From a bacterium (lineage in GTDB: Bacteria; Bacillota; Clostridia; Lachnospirales; Lachnospiraceae), in NCBI GenBank assembly GCA_029012425.1, contig JAQXMB010000168.1:1-64000 (forward strand): 64,000 bases of DNA, given 5' to 3'. Under the pieces are notes generated by a model. That model saw nothing but the letters and a program-made list of their open reading frames with translations. It searched no databases and had not been told where the DNA came from. Positions 58,018-64,000 of this stretch are shown in pieces. The first letter of the stretch is position 1, and each line of letters starts with the position of its first letter. Position numbers and translations under genes: made by a program.

Positions 58018-60672
58018 ATGAGTAAGGAACTTGCAAAAACCTATGATCCCAAGGGAATTGAAGACAGAATTTATAAAAATTGGGAGGAAAAAGGATATTT
58101 TCATGCTAAGGTAGATCGTTCGAAGAAACCCTTTACGATTGTAATGCCGCCTCCGAATATTACGGGACAGCTGCATATGGGTCACGCACTTGATAACACC
58201 ATGCAGGATATTTTGATTCGATATAAAAAGATGCAGGGCTTTAATACCTTATGGCAGCCCGGAACTGACCATGCGGCAATTGCGACAGAGGTTAAGGTAA
58301 TCGAATCGCTCAAAGCCAAGGGCATTGACAAAAATGACCTTGGAAGAGAGGGATTTCTCGAGAAAGCATGGGAGTGGAAAGAAGAATACGGCGGACGCAT
58401 TATCAGGCAGCTGAAAAAGCTTGGATCTGCTGCTGATTGGGAGCGTGAGCGTTTTACGATGGACGAAGGATGCTCAGCGGCTGTCGAGGAAGTATTTGTA
58501 AAATTATATCAGAAAGGTTACATATACAAAGGAAACCGTATTATCAACTGGTGTCCGGTATGTAAGACCTCAATTTCTGATGCGGAAGTAGAGCATGTGG
58601 ATCAGAAGGGATTCTTCTGGCATATTAATTATCCGATCGTTGGTGAGGAAGGAAGATTTCTTGAGATCGCAACCACTCGTCCCGAGACAATGTTTGGAGA
58701 TACTGCGGTAGCAGTAAATCCGAAGGATGAGCGCTACCGGGATTTGATTGGAAAGACATTGCTGCTTCCGATTGTAAACAAAGAAATCCCGATTGTTGCG
58801 GATGAATATGTAGATATGGAATTCGGTACCGGCTGCGTGAAGATCACACCGGCACATGATCCGAATGACTTTGAAGTTGGCAAGCGTCACAATTTAGAGC
58901 TTATTAATGTGATGAATGACGATGCAACCATGAATGCCAATGCCGGAAAGTACGAAGGAATGGATCGCTATGAGTGTCGTGAGGCACTTGTGAACGAACT
59001 GAAAGAGCTGGGTCTTCTTGTTGGAATCAAAGAGCATGAGCATGCTGTCGGAACCCATGACCGTTGTAAGACAACGGTTGAGCCGATGGCAAAACAGCAG
59101 TGGTTTGTTGCGATGGAAGAGATGGCAAAACCTGCGTTAGAAGCAATTCATAATGGACAGCTGAAGTTCGTTCCGGAGCGTTTCGATAAGATTTATACAC
59201 ATTGGTTAGAGGGAATCCGCGATTGGTGTATTTCCCGTCAGCTTTGGTGGGGACATCGGATTCCGGCGTACTATTGCCCGGAATGTGGTGAGATGATCGT
59301 AGCGAAGTCCACAGACGCACCGCACAGCTGTCCGAAGTGTGGATGTGATCATATGGAGCAGGATCCGGATACACTGGATACATGGTTCTCTTCTGCTTTG
59401 TGGCCGTTCTCAACGCTTGGCTGGCCGGAGAAGACGGAAGATATGGACTACTTCTATCCGACGGATGTGTTGATCACGGGATATGATATTATCTTCTTCT
59501 GGGTTATTCGTATGGTATTCTCCGGATATGAGCAGACCGGAAAGGCACCGTTCCATACGGTTTTAATCCATGGACTGGTCCGTGATTCACAGGGCCGCAA
59601 GATGAGTAAATCACTTGGAAACGGTATTGATCCGCTTGAGGTAATTGATAAGTACGGTGCAGATGCACTTCGCCTGACACTGATCACAGGTAATGCTCCC
59701 GGAAATGATATGCGTTTCTACTGGGAGCGTGTAGAGAACTCAAGAAATATTGCCAATAAGGTATGGAATGCATCACGATATATTATGATGAATCTTGAGG
59801 GCAAGGAGCTGACCGCACCGGATATATCAGAACTTGCAATTGAGGATAAGTGGGTGATCTCAAGTCTTAATCGGGTTGCAGGTGATCTGACTGCCAATAT
59901 GGAAAAGTTCGAGCTTGGTATTGCGGTTCAGAAGGTATATGACTTTATCTGGGACGAGTTCTGTGACTGGTATATTGAAATTGTAAAACCTCGTATCTAC
60001 AAATACGATGAGAACAAGGCAAGTGCCAATGCTGCACTTTGGACATTAAAGATAGTACTTGGTGATGCGCTGAAGCTGTTGCATCCGTTTATGCCATTTA
60101 TCACGGAAGAAATATATACAACACTCTATCCCGAGGCTGAGTCCATTATGCTTGCACAGTGGCCGAACTTCACAGAAGAGAATTGCCATGAAAAAGAGGA
60201 GGAGATGATTGGACATCTCAAGGAGCTTGTTCGCGAGGTTCGTAATGTTCGTACCCAGATGGAAGTACCGCCTTCAAGAAAAGCAAAACTTTTTGTAACA
60301 TCAGATTCGGAGAAGCTTCGTGAAACCTTTGAAATCTGTAAGAATGCATATCAGATTCTCGCAAGTGCCAGTGAGATTACCGTACAGGCTGATAAGACCG
60401 GCATCGGTGATGATGCTGTATCGGCGGTTATTCCCGGGGCTGTTGTCTATATGCCGCTGGAAGATCTGGTTGATTTTGAGAAAGAGAAAGAGCGTCTTCT
60501 GAAAGAAAAGGATCGTTTGGAGAAAGAGCTTGATCGTTCGCGCAAGATGCTTGGTAATGAAAAATTCGTAAGTAAGGCACCTGCGGCAAAGATTCAGGAG
60601 GAGAAAGATAAGCAGGCAAAATACGAGCAGATGATGGAGCAGGTGTTACAGCGCTTAAGTCAGATGAAATAG
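58018..60672 (+). CDS. valS: Valine--tRNA ligase
   Basis: PPPNITGQLHMGHALDNTMQD (HIGH), GRKMSKSLGNGIDP (KMSKS), C-terminal coiled coil. Confidence 0.98.
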   Translation: MSKELAKTYDPKGIEDRIYKNWEEKGYFHAKVDRSKKPFTIVMPPPNITGQLHMGHALDNTMQDILIRYKKMQGFNTLWQPGTDHAAIATEVKVIESLKAKGIDKNDLGREGFLEKAWEWKEEYGGRIIRQLKKLGSAADWERERFTMDEGCSAAVEEVFVKLYQKGYIYKGNRIINWCPVCKTSISDAEVEHVDQKGFFWHINYPIVGEEGRFLEIATTRPETMFGDTAVAVNPKDERYRDLIGKTLLLPIVNKEIPIVADEYVDMEFGTGCVKITPAHDPNDFEVGKRHNLELINVMNDDATMNANAGKYEGMDRYECREALVNELKELGLLVGIKEHEHAVGTHDRCKTTVEPMAKQQWFVAMEEMAKPALEAIHNGQLKFVPERFDKIYTHWLEGIRDWCISRQLWWGHRIPAYYCPECGEMIVAKSTDAPHSCPKCGCDHMEQDPDTLDTWFSSALWPFSTLGWPEKTEDMDYFYPTDVLITGYDIIFFWVIRMVFSGYEQTGKAPFHTVLIHGLVRDSQGRKMSKSLGNGIDPLEVIDKYGADALRLTLITGNAPGNDMRFYWERVENSRNIANKVWNASRYIMMNLEGKELTAPDISELAIEDKWVISSLNRVAGDLTANMEKFELGIAVQKVYDFIWDEFCDWYIEIVKPRIYKYDENKASANAALWTLKIVLGDALKLLHPFMPFITEEIYTTLYPEAESIMLAQWPNFTEENCHEKEEEMIGHLKELVREVRNVRTQMEVPPSRKAKLFVTSDSEKLRETFEICKNAYQILASASEITVQADKTGIGDDAVSAVIPGAVVYMPLEDLVDFEKEKERLLKEKDRLEKELDRSRKMLGNEKFVSKAPAAKIQEEKDKQAKYEQMMEQVLQRLSQMK

Positions 60673-60710
60673 CAGAATATGCATAAATGAAATAGTTGAA
60701 TATGCATAAA
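60664..60710 (+). repeat. Tandem 23-bp duplication at the valS 3' end (atgaaatagcagaatatgcataa / atgaaatagttgaatatgcataa)
   Basis: 21/23 identity, contains the valS stop codon. Confidence 0.85.
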
Positions 60711-60726
60711 ATATTTGCAAAAGAAT

Positions 60727-60772
60727 AACGATTATCGTATACTGTTGATAACAGTATACGATGGTCGTTTTA
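60727..60772 (+). terminator. Intrinsic terminator after valS
   Basis: AACGA..ATCGTATACTGT-tgata-ACAGTATACGAT..TCGTTTTAT. Confidence 0.8.
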
Positions 60773-60805
60773 TATTATTATGCGATATTGAGAGGAGGTG
60801 GGAAG

Positions 60806-62197
60806 ATGTCACTTGGTATGCCCTTTGTCAGAAAAAGTCAAGATCTGATGGAAGCTTACATGATGGTGCCTTCCTGCAATCCTGATGAAAATTATACGGT
60901 CGATTATTTGAATGAAATATTGACAAGCGTATATGATATTAAGCTTGGCGTGATTCAGACCGCGTTAGAGAAGATCGTTGAGTCGAGACTGTTTGACAGA
61001 GAAGTGCTTGTTGCGAAGGGCGAGCTTCCGAAAGATGGAAAAGACGGATATTACGAGTTTCTTTTTAATCGTACATTTTCCCAGCAACCGATTGTTTTGG
61101 AGGATGGCTCTGTCGATTATCGTAATATAAAAATGATAGAGGTTGTTGAAGCCGGTCAGGATATTGCAATCTATCATCCGCCGACACAGGGGACGAATGG
61201 GTATAATCTTGGCGCTCAGTTTCAGAATGCAAAACGGGGAGTAGAGCTTCCGCCGCTTCGGGGTACGGGGTTTGAATGTTTGGACGATGGCGTTACTTAT
61301 CGTGCAACTGTCAGTGGTAAGATTACTGAAATAAATAATCGTGTTAATATTTTCCCCGTTCATGAGTTATTTGGTGATGTGGATCTGAGCACAGGTAATA
61401 TTGAGTTTAATGGCGATGTTATTATCCATGGAAATGTGCTCGACGGTATGTCGGTTCGTGCGACCGGAACGATTACTGTTGATAAGCTTGTTGAAGCAGC
61501 TTATATCGAAGGTCGAAAAGGTGTTATTTTGCACGGTGGTGTTTTGGGCAAGAACAACGCAACGATTTGTTCCAAGGGAAACATCACAGCACAGTTTTTT
61601 GAGTATGCCCGTGTTGAGTGTGAAGGCAATATTGAAGCGGAGTCCTTTATGGATAGCAGAGTTTATTGTGGCGGACATATTCATGTATCCGGAAAGAAAG
61701 GCTGTATTATTGGCGGTGAGACCCATGCGGTATGTGGTATTTCTGCAACCCAGATTGGAAATGAAGCAGGAACCAATACAACGGTAACGGTTGGTGTTCA
61801 TCCGGAGGTCTATGCAAAAAATGCAGCACTTCAGGCTGCAATCGATGAGAATACCGGATATCTTGAAAAGATTGAGGAAGGACTATTACAGTTTGAGCAG
61901 GCAATGCGTACGAAGGGAACATCCTTCAGAAATGACCCGAGACGAATGACGCTTGTCAAAGAGAAAGTTCGTCTGACCGCACTTATTGCAGGACACCGGG
62001 AGGAGATGGCTAAAAATCAAAAGATTATCGAGGCATCGACGAGCGCGTGTGTGGAAGCAATCCGCATGATTTATCCGGGTGTACGAATTGGAGTCGATGA
62101 ACAGTCCATTCAGGTAAAGGAAGAACAGCAATCCGTAGAATTCCGTAAGTACATGGGACGAATCGGAATGTTCGGAATCGGCTATACCGTGGCGTAG
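60806..62197 (+). CDS. FapA/DUF342 family protein
   Basis: DIAIYHPPTQGTNGYNLGAQF, IEFNGDVIIHGNVLDGMSVRATGTITVDKLVEAA; start refined to ATG 60806. Confidence 0.88.
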   Translation: MSLGMPFVRKSQDLMEAYMMVPSCNPDENYTVDYLNEILTSVYDIKLGVIQTALEKIVESRLFDREVLVAKGELPKDGKDGYYEFLFNRTFSQQPIVLEDGSVDYRNIKMIEVVEAGQDIAIYHPPTQGTNGYNLGAQFQNAKRGVELPPLRGTGFECLDDGVTYRATVSGKITEINNRVNIFPVHELFGDVDLSTGNIEFNGDVIIHGNVLDGMSVRATGTITVDKLVEAAYIEGRKGVILHGGVLGKNNATICSKGNITAQFFEYARVECEGNIEAESFMDSRVYCGGHIHVSGKKGCIIGGETHAVCGISATQIGNEAGTNTTVTVGVHPEVYAKNAALQAAIDENTGYLEKIEEGLLQFEQAMRTKGTSFRNDPRRMTLVKEKVRLTALIAGHREEMAKNQKIIEASTSACVEAIRMIYPGVRIGVDEQSIQVKEEQQSVEFRKYMGRIGMFGIGYTVA

Positions 62198-62260
62198 CTG
62201 TCGGACTGTGTAACAATCTGCGATAAAATCTTAAAATGATAGGGCTTAGACCCTTGCGTA

Positions 62261-62311
62261 AAACCATCACTGTGGTATATGATAAGTCGTGACCAAAGTG
62301 ATGGTTTTTTT
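62261..62311 (+). terminator. Terminator/attenuator ending at the SD of the 47-aa ORF
   Basis: AAACCATCACT...AGTGATGGTTT-TTTT directly followed by GGAGG. Confidence 0.75.
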
Positions 62312-62324
62312 GGAGGAATATGAA

Positions 62325-62468
62325 ATGATTAATTTTGAAGAAGAACTGAAGCATTTTCAGCCAAGCGATGAAATCGAGGATGCTGAAAACGCAATTTATG
62401 AGCATGATATCACCGATATGACCGACATCATGCAGCAAATGATGAGTGAACTTAAGAGGACGAGATAA
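62325..62468 (+). CDS. Small acidic protein (47 aa), below ORF-track cutoff
   Basis: MINFEEELKHFQPSDEIEDAENAIYEHDITDMTDIMQQMMSELKRTR; SD ggagg. Confidence 0.7.
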   Translation: MINFEEELKHFQPSDEIEDAENAIYEHDITDMTDIMQQMMSELKRTR

Positions 62469-62472
62469 ATAA

Positions 62473-63855
62473 ATGGAATGTTATAACTGTGGAATCATTA
62501 TTGGACGGGAAAAAGTTTGCCCGAACTGCGGAGTGGATCTGAGAAAATATCGCCAGTTTGTCGGCATTTCCAATTACCTGTATAATCAGGCACTGGCTCA
62601 GGCGAAGGAACGCGATCTGTCCGGAGCGGCTTCTTCTCTCCGACTCAGTTTGCAATATAATAAAGTAAATACAAATGCCAGAAATCTGCTTGGCCTTATC
62701 TACTATGAGATGGGTGAGGGTGTGGCAGCAGTACGCGAGTGGCTGATCAGCAAAGGCTATCAGGCACAGGAAAACCGGGCATCTGAGTATTTGGAAGAGA
62801 CAAAGAAGAATCCGGCGGAAAAGGAACGGATTAATCAGCTGGCACGAAAGTATAATCAGGTTGTGCATTACTGTAATCAGGACAGTCTGGATCTTGCAGT
62901 GATTCAGTTGAAGAAAATATTGGCAGACAACCCGAAACTGATAAAAGGATGGCAGCTTTTAGCGCTCATTCAGATGCATGAGGGGAATCCGGAAGCAGCA
63001 AGAAAATCCCTTCGTAAGGCGGAAGCGATTGATAATGGAAGTCCGCTTACGGCCAGGTATATGAAAGAAGCCGTAACGATGATGAATGAAAACGGCGGCA
63101 GAAAGAAGAAAAAATCGCAGGCGGTTGCATATCAGAATGGCAATGATACGATTATTCAGCCCAAATTTCGCGGGGATATCGGATTTTGGGGAATGGCAGC
63201 CAATCTTTTGGTTGGTGTCGCGATTGGAGTGGCAATTACCTGGTATCTGGTGGTTCCGGGTATCCGAAAAACAGCTGTTTCAGAAGCTGCTGTTGCGGTA
63301 GCTGAAGCGAATAATACCATTGCAGATAAGAATCAGATGATTAAATCGCTTGAAGAGCAGATCGGGGCTTTATCCGGAGATGTGGAAAACATGGAGACAC
63401 TATCGAAGGAGCAGGGCGATGTAGCGAAAGCAAATGAGCAGTTGCTGTTAGCTTATGATGCTTACAATAATGAGGATATTTCTCTGGCGGGAGATACATT
63501 GGAAGGTGTGGATGCGTCGCTCCTTTCCAGAAAAAGTAAAGCGATTATGGAACAGCTGAGAGAGAAGATCAATCAGCAGTATGTGACGCAGGCTTATGAG
63601 GCCGGAATGGCAGCTTACAACAGCAATGATAATGAAAAAGCAATTGAACAGCTGAACAAGGTTGTTGCGATGGATGAGACATATGATGAAGGAAATGCGC
63701 TGTATAATCTGGCACAGGCGTATCGCAAAGCGCAGGAGTGGGATGCAGCGGTGCTCTATTATTCAAAGGTTGTGGAGCTGTTCCCGGGCAACTCTTTGGC
63801 ATATAATGCAAACCGTTATCTGTCTCAGATTAATCGGATGCCGGAAATGCAATAA
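62473..63855 (+). CDS. TPR-repeat protein with N-terminal zinc ribbon and one internal TM
   Basis: MECYNCGIIIGREKVCPNCGVDL; NLLVGVAIGVAITWYLVVPG TM; TPR-like helical repeats. Confidence 0.85.
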   Translation: MECYNCGIIIGREKVCPNCGVDLRKYRQFVGISNYLYNQALAQAKERDLSGAASSLRLSLQYNKVNTNARNLLGLIYYEMGEGVAAVREWLISKGYQAQENRASEYLEETKKNPAEKERINQLARKYNQVVHYCNQDSLDLAVIQLKKILADNPKLIKGWQLLALIQMHEGNPEAARKSLRKAEAIDNGSPLTARYMKEAVTMMNENGGRKKKKSQAVAYQNGNDTIIQPKFRGDIGFWGMAANLLVGVAIGVAITWYLVVPGIRKTAVSEAAVAVAEANNTIADKNQMIKSLEEQIGALSGDVENMETLSKEQGDVAKANEQLLLAYDAYNNEDISLAGDTLEGVDASLLSRKSKAIMEQLREKINQQYVTQAYEAGMAAYNSNDNEKAIEQLNKVVAMDETYDEGNALYNLAQAYRKAQEWDAAVLYYSKVVELFPGNSLAYNANRYLSQINRMPEMQ

Positions 63856-63876
63856 CTATATACGATGATTTTTACG

Positions 63877-63910
63877 AAAGACACAATGTGTAATTACATT
63901 GTGTCTTTTT
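63877..63910 (+). terminator. Intrinsic terminator
   Basis: AAAGACACAATGT...ACATTGTGTCTTTTT. Confidence 0.88.
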
Positions 63911-63948
63911 GCGTCAGAACAAGAAAATCAAAGAAGTGGAGGAAAAAA

Positions 63949-64000
63949 ATGGATTTCTTGTATGAATCGAAAAAAGGAAAATTAAGAATTTTTGCGCCAG
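63949..64000 (+). CDS. Partial CDS truncated by window end
   Basis: SD ggagg then MDFLYESKKGKLRIFAP... Confidence 0.55.
   Translation, partial: MDFLYESKKGKLRIFAP

Noticed and set aside
1-64000. CRISPR arrays, prophage, transposons, rRNA or tRNA genes
   Set aside because: No regularly spaced repeats, integrase/transposase motifs, or rRNA/tRNA-like sequences were seen in either strand.

Overview
The window is a contiguous chromosomal segment that looks like a motile, fibre-degrading Clostridia/Lachnospiraceae-type Firmicute (inferred from gene content and codon usage only). I saw no phage, transposase, CRISPR, rRNA or tRNA. The first ~40 kb is pentose/arabinan catabolism: FGGY kinase (araB role), araA, Fsa-type transaldolase, split transketolase, araD and galM; a histidine kinase / sugar-binding protein / AraC-type response regulator cassette; a GntR-LacI (AraR-type) repressor; a 4-gene sugar ABC transporter; an MCP; apt and an NCS2 permease; a compact uncharacterised operon (LytTR, DUF3021-like, alpha/beta hydrolase, two MalF/MalG-type permeases, ADP-ribosylglycohydrolase); an orphan motA; GH51; GH5; and a second SBP-HK-RR-SBP cassette followed by a ChvE/GguAB-type transporter. 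The last ~23 kb holds a CapD-type epimerase, an S8 protease, secreted proteins, CYTH, DJ-1/PfpI, a soluble CZB chemoreceptor, a polysaccharide deacetylase, two BspA-like LRR proteins, cheC, valS, a FapA/DUF342 protein and a TPR protein. The best leads are: duplicated SBP-HK-RR cassettes; the LytTR-to-ADP-ribosylglycohydrolase operon whose permeases have no local SBP or ATPase; a possible stop-readthrough or tandem-duplicated tail at araD; a likely leaderless histidine-kinase mRNA; divergent cheC/valS promoters sharing one palindromic -35 element; and operator-like repeat arrays upstream of araB, abfA and both transporters. Everything is based on reading the sequence and the supplied ORFs; no searches or folding programs were run.
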